From Io17-Chloro-G2 sp965226825 (GTDB lineage: Bacteria > Chloroflexota > Dehalococcoidia > Lucifugimonadales > UBA3495), in assembly GCA_965226825.1 (NCBI GenBank), contig CBDDED010000003.1, positions 1,302,001 to 1,366,000 on the forward strand: a stretch of 64,000 bases of DNA, read 5' to 3'. The first letter of the stretch is position 1. Each line of letters begins with the position of its first letter. Positions 54,024 through 63,353 of this stretch are shown in pieces. Under the pieces are notes generated by a model. It had not been told where the DNA came from, did not search any database, and saw only the letters and a program-made list of their open reading frames with translations. The translations under genes and the position numbers were made by a program.

Positions 54024-54191
54024 TCAGGCCTTCCACCCGCCCATCCGAAATTTCTTTCTGCCGCAGACGGCGCATAGGCCCGTCGTGGCGGGCCGTCCAT
54101 TGTTCAGGGTCACCTGCTCCCGGTTGGTGGTCTCGGTCTTCGTTTTGCACTTCATGCAGTAGATGGCGTTTGGATCGTTGGTAGTAGTCAT
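54024..54191 (-). CDS. DUF5679-like zinc-ribbon small protein
   Basis: 55 residues: MTTTNDPNAIYCMKCKTKTE, then TTNREQVTLNNGRPATTGLC and AVCGRKKFRMGG. The CMKC and CAVC pairs and the QVTLxNGRPATxGxCxVCG pattern match the DUF5679 family of small ribbon proteins common in Chloroflexota and Actinobacteria. GGAGG lies about 13 bases before the ATG at 54191. Function unknown; probably a metal-binding accessory protein. Confidence 0.85.
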   Translation of the reverse strand: MTTTNDPNAIYCMKCKTKTETTNREQVTLNNGRPATTGLCAVCGRKKFRMGGWKA

Positions 54192-54345
54192 GCGAGTACA
54201 CCGCCTCCGATGGCTTTGTTGTCACCAGCGATTTTAACCCCGTTGGCAACCCGGACACCGCCGGGCCCCGGTTTGAGCTGTCACCGAATTTACGATTAAA
54301 CCGGTTCCGACGAGGCTTTCTTCGGAGAGGCCCGCGGGCTCTGCA

Positions 54346-54600
54346 TCACCCGGGCAACGTACCTGCAGTCTTCGGCTCTGGGAGTGTCTGGCTGGTGTCC
54401 TGGCGAGATTCGGGTTCCCTACGCTCGCGATTTGCCTCGGGGTCCGACTTCAGCCTAAGGGCCGCCTTCAGCAGCCTCTTGGCCGGCAGACTCGTGCTCT
54501 CTCCCCGCTGGATTGCCCATCCCAACCCCTTGGCCGCCTGCACCACCTCGCCGTTCCTGGTCTTGGCGACCTCTCCGAGTTCGTCCTCATCCCGCGGCAT
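54346..54600 (-). CDS. Small basic hypothetical protein next to IS21 remnant
   Basis: About 84 residues from the ATG at 54600: MPRDEDELGEVAKTRNGEVV, QAAKGLGWAIQRGESTSLPA, KRLLKAALRLKSDPEANRER. The frame is open into the IS21 end, so a longer native protein may have been cut at 54622. Charged and helical; not recognised. Confidence 0.4.
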   Translation of the reverse strand: MPRDEDELGEVAKTRNGEVVQAAKGLGWAIQRGESTSLPAKRLLKAALRLKSDPEANRERREPESRQDTSQTLPEPKTAGTLPG

Positions 54601-54621
54601 TTTCAGGCTGCTCCGGTACTC

Positions 54622-55092
54622 TGTAAAAGGCGGAGGTAAAGTGGACCACCTGGACGGATTGACTGCCTGACATTTCTCCTGGACAGTTAGTGAGGACGCT
54701 TTCGCTAGACATCGACATTTATGCTGAACAGCGACAAACCTGCCCTTCGACGAGTGGACCGAGGTCTTCGGGTCGGAGAGGCTGACCGGCGCACTGCTGG
54801 ACCGCCTCACCCACCACGTCCACATCCTGGAAATGAACGGCGAGAGCTACCGGCTCAAGCGTAGCAGAGAGGGAGTTGTCTCCCAGACTCGAGAAGAGCC
54901 TCACGAAGAATAGGTCGCATCAAGACCTTCCTGCCTGTCCTCTGCTGCCCCACCCGTGATCAGGGCATTTCCCTCAACAAGTGGCGCTGTTATTTATACT
55001 GGCCAGTTAGCTCGGACTTTTCGCTGGCCTTACACACCAGGTGGTACAGTTTTACTCCGCCCCAGTGGCCCAACATGCCTCCGCCATTGACA
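54622..55092 (+). mobile_element. istB: Internally deleted IS21 remnant (both ends retained)
   Basis: The left terminus TGTAAAAGGCGGAGG and the right terminus ending CATTGACA are both present, but only the last 60 codons of istB (LPFDEWTEVFGSERLTGALL onward to 54913) remain between them. A segment at 54680-54735 repeats motifs of the right end (GACAGTTAG, TTTATGCTG). It is 471 bp long and non-autonomous. Confidence 0.88.
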
Positions 55093-55155
55093 GAACCACG
55101 AGCAGGTGGAGCGGATCTGGCGTCGGGAAGGGCTGAAGGTGCCGGTCAGGCAACC
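55093..55155 (+). pseudogene. IS3-family OrfB fragment, partner of 27190-27356
   Basis: After GAACC (55093-55097) the sequence reads HEQVERIWRREGLKVPVRQP, the next segment of the IS3 OrfB frame that breaks off at 27351-27355 (DWVVN). Joining the two at GAACC gives WVVNHEQVERIWRREGLKVP without a stop. Confidence 0.8.
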
Positions 55156-55827
55156 CAACTGGGTTACGGAGTAGTGGACGCTGTGGCAGGTATCCCGCTG
55201 GCACCAGCGGTGGGGTGGGGGCGGGGAAAGCTGCTTCCAGTTTCTTGCGGAGGTTTCCTCCAGGTTCTGTTCAAGGCCCTACTGGATGTCGTTCTATGCT
55301 TCCGAGGTAACGATGCTGGGATCTCCGGCTTGGGCGGATCCGTGGTCGACCGAAACCCACCGGACGGTGGCGCCGGTGGCTTCGACCCGGGTGGCGAGGT
55401 CGCCGTTTTCGTTCGGTTGGAGAAGGGGATCAGATAGGGACTTATCCGGTTTGGTGTTCTACCATGGGAAGTTCATTGTATCTCAGGCCCACTCGGCACC
55501 GCCTCTGGTTCTGGTTGGTTTTCAAGTATAGCCACTGGGACCGGCTGTTGATCATGGGGGGTCCGCCGCGCATCCCTGGGTCCGTCTTCCGGATGATTCC
55601 GTAGTGATGACACCCAGTAGTCAGGTGATCGGAACAGCGCTCGATGCATTTCCGGGCCAACCAAGCGATCTACGTCAGAGTTCTTGGGATTATATGCCCA
55701 GTTGCCCAACAGCCTTACAGTTCCGACCGAGGGAACCGAAATTACACGGGCAGGGGAGTAGCTGCAGACCTCAAAGGCCTGAGGAACAAAAGCTTTGACG
55801 AGTTTTGAAATTTGCTTCTCAATTCCC
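55156..55827. other. Gap of about 670 bp upstream of rpoD
   Basis: A minus-strand frame at 55473-55898 (PRDARRTPHDQQPVPVAILE) and others are present but not convincing. No RNA gene seen. Confidence 0.5.
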
Positions 55828-55856
55828 TTGACAAATAGAGTTAGTGTCGGTATATT
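55828..55856 (+). promoter_or_regulatory. Near-consensus sigma-70 promoter for rpoD
   Basis: TTGACA at 55828-55833, exactly 17 bases, then TATATT at 55851-55856. The box sequences and spacing are close to ideal for the housekeeping sigma factor. It lies about 290 bp upstream of the chosen rpoD start, leaving a long leader that contains short GGCCCGGTTACGGCCC-like repeats (55970-56030). Confidence 0.8.
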
Positions 55857-56148
55857 CAACACATCATGGGCGATTGTCCGACTTTTTCGGTGTAACACGG
55901 CTTAGCTGTTTCACCCCCCCCTCCTAGCAGCAGTCCCGGTTACAGTCCTTCTGATTTAGCCCTTCAGTGGCGGGCCCGATGCGGCCCAATTGATTCACCC
56001 CCTTAGCGGCTGGCCCGGTTACGGCCCCTTTTTCAGCCCCCAGAAGAGTCTCACGGGAACACTTTGTATTCCTGTGCCACATTTTGGCTGCCCGTTCCCA
56101 GGGGTACCTTTCAAACCGGATCCCAATGCCGAACCCCAGGAGAGAAGA

Positions 56149-58110
56149 TTGACAGCTTCGGAATCACCGTTGAACCCAGGCCTTCCCAAACCCGGTGCGA
56201 TGAATTGCCCCAAGTGCCGGGGCTACGTCCACCTGCAGAGCGACCGACATGGTCCCTACTTATGCTGCATCAACTGCGGCAAGCATTTCCCCATCACCCG
56301 ACCCGTCCCTGAGTTGCAGCCGGATCCAGAACCGGTGACCCGCGAATCCTCCACCGAAGAAATCAGGCGGCAGGAGACCTGCACCGACACCGGAGTCCCG
56401 ATCCCAGTCATTTTGGAAAAAACCGAGAGCCGGGCGGCACAATCCGACGGGCCAGCGCAGAAAAGAATGCCGATTCGACCGACCACCGAGATGGTTCAGG
56501 TGCCAACCGGTTTGGAAGCGGGTATCGCACCGGCGGACAGCGCGTCCCGGAAAAGCCAGATTGACAATTCCCCGGGGATACCCGGCAGCGTGGCCAAGGA
56601 AGGAGATGACTTGGTTGATGACAGCGGTATGACGGTCAGCGCCGTCATGGACACCAGCGGCAGCCAGGATGACAAGTGGCAGACCGGTGGGCTTCCCGGC
56701 AATCGGGCCGGGCTTCTGGAAGGTGGGCCCACCGATGCCGAAATTGCTGAGGAAGGCGAGGCGCCGGAGTGGGAAGCCAGCGAGGAGAAGCAGCCCGGCG
56801 ATGATGATCCATTGCGGATTTACCTGCGGGAGATCGGCCGGGTCAAGAAGCTGACCGCCGAGGGTGAGGTGGAACTGGCCCGCAAGCTGGAAGAGGGGGA
56901 ATGCCTCCGGAGCCTGGAGCAGGCCCTGCTAGGGGAGGAGGGCCGCTCTGACCCACTCTGCAAAAATATCCGGCAAGAGTTCAACGACACCTGGCGGAAC
57001 GTGGAACTGGCCCAGGTATTGGTGCACCAACTGGTCGTCTCGATCCCGCTGGTGGAAGCCCTGAGCGATCACCTCGAGTTGCCCCGCAATCCGTCCCTGT
57101 CGCAACTCATCAACGATCGGACCCTGTCGGATGCCATCGATGGGCGGTTGTCCGAGGAGATGTTGTCCAGTGTATCTGGGATCCTCCGCCTGGAACCGGA
57201 TGAAGTGGCCCGCCAGGTAGCGGCATTGTCGCTGACCCGGAGGGTCCTATCCCCCAGCATCATCGGCGTTCTGGAGGACAGAACCCTGCTGGAACTCGAC
57301 GCGATGTGTCATGAGGCCGGCTTCCTGCCGGAATTGGCCGGGCATGAAGATCAGTTCCGGCGCCAGTTTGATCACGTGGATGAGGTTGGGGAGCAGGCCA
57401 AGGAGGGCTTCGTTGAGGCCAACCTGCGCCTGGTAGTCAGCGTGGCGAAAAAATTCCAGGGCCGCGGCCTGGACCTCCTGGACCTGGTTCAAGAGGGCAA
57501 CATCGGTCTCCTCCGTGCGGTGGACAAATTTGACTACCGAATGGGGGTCAAATTCAGCACCTACGCCACCTATTGGATCCGGCGGGCCGCCGCCCGCGCC
57601 ATCGACGACCGGGGCCGGACGATGCGGATCCCGGCCCGCAAACTCCAGGATTTAAGAAAGCTGAGGCAGGAGGAGCAGCGCCTGATGCAGGTGTATGGAC
57701 GGGAACCGACCCGTGAAGAGCTCGGACTAGCCATGCAAATTGACCCCAGAGCAGTCGAACAGATCCTCATAATCAGCCAGGGACCGGTGTCTCTGGACAC
57801 CACGATTGGGGATGAGGACGATTCCACACTGAGTGATCTCATTGAAGACCCGAACGCGGTGTCGCCGGAGGATGCCGCCTCTCTACCGTCTTGGAAAGAG
57901 GCGGCATCGGAGTCGCTGGCTACCCTGTCAGAGCGGGAGCGGCGAGTGTTGGAGTTGCGATTCGGCATTGGCAACAACCGGTCCCATACCCTGCAAGAGG
58001 TGGGAAAGGAGTTTGGCCTTACCCGCGAGCGCATTCGGCAAATTGAAAGTGCAACCTTGGGGAAACTGCACCAAACCCGCTCTGACGAGCTGCGGGACCT
58101 CTTGGAGTAA
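56149..58110 (+). CDS. rpoD: RNA polymerase sigma factor RpoD/SigA with N-terminal zinc ribbon
   Basis: About 653 residues from the TTG at 56149, which follows CCAGGAGAGAAG; an ATG at 56200 and an open frame back to 55990 also exist. The N-terminus has a zinc ribbon (MNCPKCRGYVHLQSDRHG, LCCINCGKHF) and an acidic linker of about 170 residues. Then come region 1.2 (DDPLRIYLREIGRVKKLTAE), a non-conserved insert, region 2 (ANLRLVVSVAKKFQGRGLDL, LDLVQEGNIGLLRAVDKFDY, STYATYWIRRAAARAIDDRG), region 3 and region 4 (LSERERRVLELRFGIGNN, TLQEVGKEFGLTRERIRQIE). It directs RNA polymerase to promoters. The ribbon is unusual for RpoD. Confidence 0.93.
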   Translation: MTASESPLNPGLPKPGAMNCPKCRGYVHLQSDRHGPYLCCINCGKHFPITRPVPELQPDPEPVTRESSTEEIRRQETCTDTGVPIPVILEKTESRAAQSDGPAQKRMPIRPTTEMVQVPTGLEAGIAPADSASRKSQIDNSPGIPGSVAKEGDDLVDDSGMTVSAVMDTSGSQDDKWQTGGLPGNRAGLLEGGPTDAEIAEEGEAPEWEASEEKQPGDDDPLRIYLREIGRVKKLTAEGEVELARKLEEGECLRSLEQALLGEEGRSDPLCKNIRQEFNDTWRNVELAQVLVHQLVVSIPLVEALSDHLELPRNPSLSQLINDRTLSDAIDGRLSEEMLSSVSGILRLEPDEVARQVAALSLTRRVLSPSIIGVLEDRTLLELDAMCHEAGFLPELAGHEDQFRRQFDHVDEVGEQAKEGFVEANLRLVVSVAKKFQGRGLDLLDLVQEGNIGLLRAVDKFDYRMGVKFSTYATYWIRRAAARAIDDRGRTMRIPARKLQDLRKLRQEEQRLMQVYGREPTREELGLAMQIDPRAVEQILIISQGPVSLDTTIGDEDDSTLSDLIEDPNAVSPEDAASLPSWKEAASESLATLSERERRVLELRFGIGNNRSHTLQEVGKEFGLTRERIRQIESATLGKLHQTRSDELRDLLE

Positions 58111-58247
58111 CCGTTTACGGAGTTAGGGGATCGCCTCACACGTAAGTTGGTCTCTGGATTCACCACTTATGTCGGATCTTCACTCCATCCTTGATTGTGC
58201 CTGTGAAACGGGCCGGCTAGATTGGAGTAGGTTCCGGTAAGCAGTAC

Positions 58248-58811
58248 GTGGAAAATTTGCCGGTGAGGAATGCAAAAGACATGAAGAGGGTCGTAATCAA
58301 CATGGTAGACCGAGGGCTGAGAATCGCCGTCCGGGAAACAGAAGACCCGGCCACATGGGAACTCGAACTCCCGGGCGTCGTAGAAGAGCGGAGTGTCCAT
58401 CACATGCTGAATGCCGCCGAAGACGTCGTCCTTCGGAACGGCGGCGAGCGGATCGTAATCACCTGTGGTGCAGACCAAGAAGCCATGCGCGTTGAACTGG
58501 GCAAAAGGGTTGCGTCAGAGGTTTCCAGAGAAGGTGACCGCTACACCATTGAACTGATCGTGCCGGATGAAAACGGACTCATTCACGACGACGACGACTT
58601 CCGCATGCCGCTGCACCGAATCACCTGCACTACCTGCGTGAGTCGGATCGCCGAGAGTCGAACCCGACAACGCGTGGACGCATTGGTCAAAGTAGAGGGA
58701 CCAAAGGCAATAGCCGTCCACAGCCGACTGATCGCCGAGGCCTACACCAGACTGGCGGAAACCGAGGAAGCGTTGCAAGAGCGGTGGGATTCCGATCCTC
58801 TCCGGAAATGA
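58248..58811 (+). CDS. Hypothetical protein with CTTC motif
   Basis: 187 residues from GTG at 58248; the ATG at 58281 (MKRVVINMVDRGLRI) is an equally good start. Beta-rich first half (RIVITCGADQEAMRVELGKR, YTIELIVPDENGLIHDDDDF), a CTTC pair, and a helical end (RLIAEAYTRLAETEEALQER). No family recognised. The first of a plus-strand group that resembles the 23.4-27 kb genes in codon use. Confidence 0.6.
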   Translation: MENLPVRNAKDMKRVVINMVDRGLRIAVRETEDPATWELELPGVVEERSVHHMLNAAEDVVLRNGGERIVITCGADQEAMRVELGKRVASEVSREGDRYTIELIVPDENGLIHDDDDFRMPLHRITCTTCVSRIAESRTRQRVDALVKVEGPKAIAVHSRLIAEAYTRLAETEEALQERWDSDPLRK

Positions 58812-59376
58812 CCTTGACCACGGCGAGACCGTCCACTCACTGAACCGCTGGAATCCCCCACAAGTGGCTTAGACGAGACCTTTAGCTGCAGGAGACATCT
58901 GGACCCCAGAGGATCGAAAACGCTCCCGGGACCCCTTTCCGGCAGAAATTTAGGGTGATCTGCCGCACCGACCCAACGCCAGCAACCCCTCGCCTGACTC
59001 TTGTGGCCTTGTCAATGACACTTGATTCCCAGGTCACTACCTGACAGGCCCTGGATCAACCTCCTACTCCGCGCCAATCCTGATTGAGAGGGATGGCAAG
59101 AAGCGGGCACATCGGACATCGAACCGATCGAAGGGTGACGGAAACAGGTCCCAACCCGCAGCCCCTACACGGACTCCGTGAGCGGCGACACGAGCGGCGT
59201 CATGGGCCGAACAGCCCGGTCGTACACCGGGAAATACTCCAAATCACCCCAAACAAACGCCAAGAACTCCGATGCGTCCACGACTAAACGGAGCAGCATA
59301 CAGCGGCCTAAAGTACGTTTGAGACAAACCAACCGCGCGGTTCATCCAAATCGACCGAGACCACGAGGAGCAATTG
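58812..59376. other. Gap of about 560 bp
   Basis: No convincing gene, hairpin terminator or RNA gene was seen. Confidence 0.5.
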
Positions 59377-59829
59377 ATGGCAGACATACCCATGCCGATA
59401 GGAATTATCGACCAACCCACCGAGACCGGCGCTACCTTCACCATGACCCGGCCCCACGAGCGCAAGGAACTGAAACCCGGAACCCCCGTGATTATCTGGG
59501 ACTTCCATCAGGACTTTGATGCCATGGCCCGGGTGAGGGGCCAGATCACCAAGGTCAGCAACACCACCGCGTCATTCATCTCGCTGGAGTACCGGATCGA
59601 CCCCAGTTGGCCGGATCACATCGACCCCATCGGTGCCGGAAACGGAGTTTACCTGGCTGAGTCCGGTTCATTCTGCCCGGACACCAGTCGTCCGCCGGCA
59701 TCGCCAAAAGAGATCGAGATGCTGTGGGAATTCGCCAAGCAGCATGGGGAGATGACCGGCATTAAGCCCCGCGGAGCGGCCTTCGGGTTCGTGCGGAGGC
59801 GAAACACCGACTATGACCACTATCACTGA
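59377..59829 (+). CDS. Hypothetical protein
   Basis: 150 residues from the ATG at 59377, preceded by ACGAGGAG. GTPVIIWDFHQDFDAMARVR, GQITKVSNTTASFISLEYRI give a small beta-barrel-like segment. IEMLWEFAKQHGEMTGIKPR near the end is helical. Soluble, not recognised. Confidence 0.6.
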   Translation: MADIPMPIGIIDQPTETGATFTMTRPHERKELKPGTPVIIWDFHQDFDAMARVRGQITKVSNTTASFISLEYRIDPSWPDHIDPIGAGNGVYLAESGSFCPDTSRPPASPKEIEMLWEFAKQHGEMTGIKPRGAAFGFVRRRNTDYDHYH

Positions 59830-59940
59830 ATCGGCATTGGTGGGCAGAACCTGGTAGCAGGGTAGGCAAACCTATCCCCATGCAAATCCGATCCGGAAAT
59901 AAACCCGGAGGCAAGCCCGGAAGCCGGGAGCGTCCGAACA

Positions 59941-60209
59941 TGAAAAACTCACTCCACAACAAACTGCTTAAATTCATTGCGGCGGGCATCAGATCAGGTC
60001 AGGATTTGAACACCGGAATGCGAGACATAGTCACCGGACGGGCCCTCTTCCGACACGCCTCCGAATCCGACGACGCGGCCCGGCAATTCGAAAAATCCAG
60101 AACCGAGGACCGCTCAAGCCGGAACGAAGAACGAGAGGCCGTGGACCGGTTGATCAATGTCCTCGAACGAATCGATAGGAGAATAAAACGCCGGAACGAC
60201 GAAAAATAA
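59941..60209 (+). CDS. Hypothetical basic coiled-coil protein
   Basis: 89 residues from the ATG at 59941 (GGGAGC upstream), or 109 from the ATG at 59880 which lacks a binding site. KLLKFIAAGIRSGQDLNTGM is followed by a highly charged helix (AARQFEKSRTEDRSSRNEER, REAVDRLINVLERIDRRIKR). Could be a nucleic-acid-associated or scaffold protein. It lies 48 bp from the next gene. Confidence 0.5.
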
Positions 60210-60257
60210 GCGCCTATGATCAACGGCAAGCCTTACTCTGGCCAGAAGGAGATCCCC

Positions 60258-61169
60258 ATGCCATTCATCAAACGCCACCGAGCGGGCAAAGCGATGCCCA
60301 AGGTAGTGCACCCCGAGCCCGACGAAAGGGCTACACCCCTCTGCGAGGAGTTAGTGAAGCTTCCCGCCGTCCAGGCGGTCATCCTCGGGGGCTCCCGCTA
60401 CCGTGGCGGCTGGGACGAACAGTCAGACCTGGACATCATCGTCATCCTGGAAGAGCAGGGCGACGAGGAAGAGAACAACAAGACTGCCCGCCTGGCTTTG
60501 GCCGACCTGAAAGAACGGTACTACCCGGGCTACAAGGACTACCAACACCCCGACCACGAGGTCGTGCACGGTCACATCGTAGTGTCAATGGAGTACTTCC
60601 AGGCTCACCGGCACACCCAGAACGACCCGATGTCCCAGGCAGCCCGGCAAGGCCGTATCTTTGCCAAGAAACCAGGGACCGAGGAGAAATACGAGCACGA
60701 TGGGGATACATCCAACGAGTGGGAACTGGTTACTCTCAGAAAGCTGGAGAGGGCAGCCAAGGAGAACCGGCGCATTCCATACTTAAGGATGAGCTACGGG
60801 ATGCCAGAAATGCGCGAACTTATCCCGTACACCATCCCTGGGAGCACAGCTTACTGGATACTGTGGTGCTCTGGCTCGGCGGTGATGTCCATCCTGGGCG
60901 TGATGTACGGAAACAGATCCCTGGTGGCCATGGCAGAGACCCTCAGGGAAAGAGACCCCGGGTGGAACCACCGGTTCGCCAGCGACCTGGACTGCCTGGA
61001 CCAGTACAACCTTTGTGGATGCGAGTTGGTGGTCACCGATCCCATCGCCAACCTGGACGCCATGTGGGAAGCGCTGGAAACAGACAGGGACGCCCTGTGG
61101 GAACGGATCCGCGAGCTCACCGGATACGATCTGAACGAGCCAGCGCCGGAAATTTCGTCGAGTAGTTGA
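60258..61169 (+). CDS. Nucleotidyltransferase-domain protein (MNT-like with helical C-terminus)
   Basis: 303 residues from the ATG at 60258, which has AAGGAGA upstream; an earlier ATG at 60216 has none. The pol-beta-type nucleotidyltransferase motif is LGGSRYRGGWDEQSDLDIIV (GS..G..SDxD). A third acidic residue may be in HPDHEVVHGHIVVSME. The C-terminal 150 residues are helical with a hydrophobic middle (GSTAYWILWCSGSAVMSILG) and could be a substrate- or HEPN-like domain. Members of this fold AMPylate or CMPylate proteins, tRNA or drugs. The role here is unknown. Confidence 0.75.
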   Translation: MPFIKRHRAGKAMPKVVHPEPDERATPLCEELVKLPAVQAVILGGSRYRGGWDEQSDLDIIVILEEQGDEEENNKTARLALADLKERYYPGYKDYQHPDHEVVHGHIVVSMEYFQAHRHTQNDPMSQAARQGRIFAKKPGTEEKYEHDGDTSNEWELVTLRKLERAAKENRRIPYLRMSYGMPEMRELIPYTIPGSTAYWILWCSGSAVMSILGVMYGNRSLVAMAETLRERDPGWNHRFASDLDCLDQYNLCGCELVVTDPIANLDAMWEALETDRDALWERIRELTGYDLNEPAPEISSSS

Positions 61170-61583
61170 ACCGCATGAAGTGGCCAGACTGACACCGCGT
61201 CCTTTGACCAGAGAAGCGTAAAAGCAGACAATCTAAGGACATTGCCCTGACCGGCTAACGGATAGAGTTCCTCAAGGCCACGGGCCACTTCAAGGCCTGG
61301 GGACCACGGCTTCTGGTCTGTTCAAGTACCGGCGTACCCTGTTTCGGGGCAATGCCCTGCCTCAAGGAAGCCTTGGCTTGATTCTGTCCAACTAACGGTG
61401 TACAACTCCGGCCCGCGCGGAAACCCTCGACCGGCAAACCGCCAAGAGGGGACCCTTAAACCCCTCAAGCCGCCACAACCAGGCAACAGCGAGACGCCAT
61501 TCTCCTCCGTGTCTCGCAGGCGCCGAATAAACTGGAAGAACAAAAAGGACAACCGCGCGCCAAATCCCCAAAGGGCCTGCAAA
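61170..61583. other. Gap of 410 bp
   Basis: Open in the frame of the next gene from 61398, but the residues (NSGPRGNPRPANRQEGTLKP) have no coding character I can support. Confidence 0.4.
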
Positions 61584-62015
61584 ATGCTCAACATTCTGAA
61601 AAGGCTGCTCATCCTACTGGTTGTCGTCCCCCTAAGCGGAATCATAATCGGAATGATGGCCGGCCCTTGGACCGGCCTCATGACCATGCTGGTGACAGTG
61701 TCCGGGATACGGTGGAAAGACGGGCCCGCCCAAGAGAACAGGGGCCACAAGCTGACGCTGCCGGATGTGCACATATCTAATCCCGGCCAGCCCGAGCAGG
61801 CATTCAATTTGGCGTCCGAAGAGTCTTCCAGTCGGGTGCCAGTAATAGAGGCCCGGTTCCAGGTGGACTCCACGGAAATACGCGAAATCATCATCGAACA
61901 AACAGGAGTCCAAGAAAAAGCGCCGACGCTCCCACAGACACCCTGGGCACAAAACCCTGCTGGTTTCGCCGTCAGGGGACGTAATCAAAGAGGATGGAAA
62001 ACCCCCCGGGCCTGA
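61584..62015 (+). CDS. Hypothetical membrane protein
   Basis: 143 residues from the ATG at 61584: two hydrophobic segments (NILKRLLILLVVVPLSGIII, MAGPWTGLMTMLVTVSGI) then a hydrophilic C-terminus (TLPDVHISNPGQPEQAFNLA). No strong binding site, so the start is uncertain. No family recognised. Confidence 0.5.
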   Translation: MLNILKRLLILLVVVPLSGIIIGMMAGPWTGLMTMLVTVSGIRWKDGPAQENRGHKLTLPDVHISNPGQPEQAFNLASEESSSRVPVIEARFQVDSTEIREIIIEQTGVQEKAPTLPQTPWAQNPAGFAVRGRNQRGWKTPRA

Positions 62016-62329
62016 ACAAGGAAACTCGCGACATATCAGAGACCGAGGTGAACTAAGGTGGACCCCATTAGTTGGACAGGACCCGAGGTGGAATTAATCG
62101 AGAGTCCGGATGCTGCTGGCAATGATACCAGCACTCGTTCCGATGGATTTCTCCCTTTCTTCGATTCCTCCCCCGGAGCATTCATGGTTTCGTGGAAAAC
62201 CTCGGACAGCGTCCGGAAATCCAACAGGCCCCTTGGGACGAATTTGCCGGCAGATTCTGGGTTGGTGAAGCCCCAGAGCTTCAAGCCAGGAGACGGGTGG
62301 TTCGCCTACAACTTAGGCGATCAACCTCT
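62016..62329. other. Gap with an IS3-like terminus
   Basis: AGGTGGACCCCATTAGTTGG at about 62056-62075, followed by ACAGG, resembles IS3-family ends (compare 9520 and 52671). No transposase sequence follows. The overlapping frames here are not convincing genes. Confidence 0.45.
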
Positions 62330-62908
62330 CTACGGATCATCGCCCCGACTGCCTGCGACGGTGCCCAAGGCCTTCTTCACCGTTGCCGGCGAGCAGGTCA
62401 TCACCCGGGCTATCTGCCGCAGGCCTGCGCCCTCTTCCGCCATCCGCCGGCACTGCTCAACCTGGTCCGTGGTCAATGCCGGTGGGCGCCCAACTTGCTT
62501 TCCACCTGCCCGGGCCCGATCCAAGCCCAACTCGATCCGCTCGCTGGCCGAGTCCACCTGGTAGGCGCCCTGGGCCAACATTGAGCGCCTAAAGAATTTC
62601 GCCGCGGCGCCCTCATCAGGGGTGTCTATGTTCTCCCGGACCGCGATGATGCCGATGCCGCGGCCGGTCAACTCCGCCTGGATGCGGACGCCCTCCTCGA
62701 AGTTCCGGGAGAAGCGGTCCAGGAAGGCGACGACGATGGTGTCGCCGGGCTTGACCCGAAACATCAGGTCGAGCCAACCGGTCCGGTTCATGGTCCGGCC
62801 GCTGGCCACGTCGGCGAAAATCAGGTCTTCCCGAATGCCGTGGTCGGCCAGAATCCCCAGTTGTGTTTCCAGGTTCCTGGCCCGTATGGTGGCAAGGAAA
62901 CACACCAT
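62330..62908 (-). CDS. Serine-recombinase-family protein with altered N-terminus
   Basis: 192 residues with the family body NLETQLGILADHGIREDLIF, SGRTMNRTGWLDLMFRVKPG, DTIVVAFLDRFSRNFEEGVR and a C-terminal HTH (TTDQVEQCRRMAEEGAGLRQ, IARVMTCSPATVKKAL). The start reads MVCFLATIRARNLETQ where resolvases have YxRVSTxxQNLETQ, so the catalytic serine and nearby arginine are missing. It is either a non-catalytic subfamily or an N-terminally damaged gene. No binding site is obvious at the start. Confidence 0.78.
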   Translation of the reverse strand: MVCFLATIRARNLETQLGILADHGIREDLIFADVASGRTMNRTGWLDLMFRVKPGDTIVVAFLDRFSRNFEEGVRIQAELTGRGIGIIAVRENIDTPDEGAAAKFFRRSMLAQGAYQVDSASERIELGLDRARAGGKQVGRPPALTTDQVEQCRRMAEEGAGLRQIARVMTCSPATVKKALGTVAGSRGDDP

Positions 62909-63353
62909 CGAACACCTACGGTATGAGTTTCTGGGAAGGAACAGTTATACGGACCAGCGGCCCCACCCCCACAGCGGCTGCGTTGCCAGCATTCGGGAGA
63001 CCGGACGGGTGGAGCCCTTCCCGAAAGATTTCGAGGAGGGGAACGGGTACTCGCGCCATCACGGTTAACGGTGCGGGAACCGCCCTCGACACAACAACGA
63101 GGATTCGACCACGTCCGAACGCCCCGGGAAACGGGGATCCATAGAGATAATCCTTCCGGGGGCCTTTGTAATGCTCCTAGCCCGGGCGCTTTTATACTGT
63201 TGGTGGCGGACATTGTCAGGCTGCTCACGTGATAACATGCTGCCGCCCGTGGAACACCGTAAGTCAGCCAATGCGGAATGGTCCCTGCAATCGGGATGGG
63301 ATATCAGCGGGATTTGATCACCCAGGATTTCAGACTCAAGGGGGAGAAGCAAG
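62909..63353. other. Gap of about 440 bp
   Basis: No supported gene. The terminal nuclease-like gene has a strong binding site just upstream of 63354. Confidence 0.5.

Noticed and set aside
55473..55898. Minus-strand frame of 141 codons upstream of rpoD
   Set aside because: Overlaps the near-consensus rpoD promoter and has no recognisable motif or binding site.
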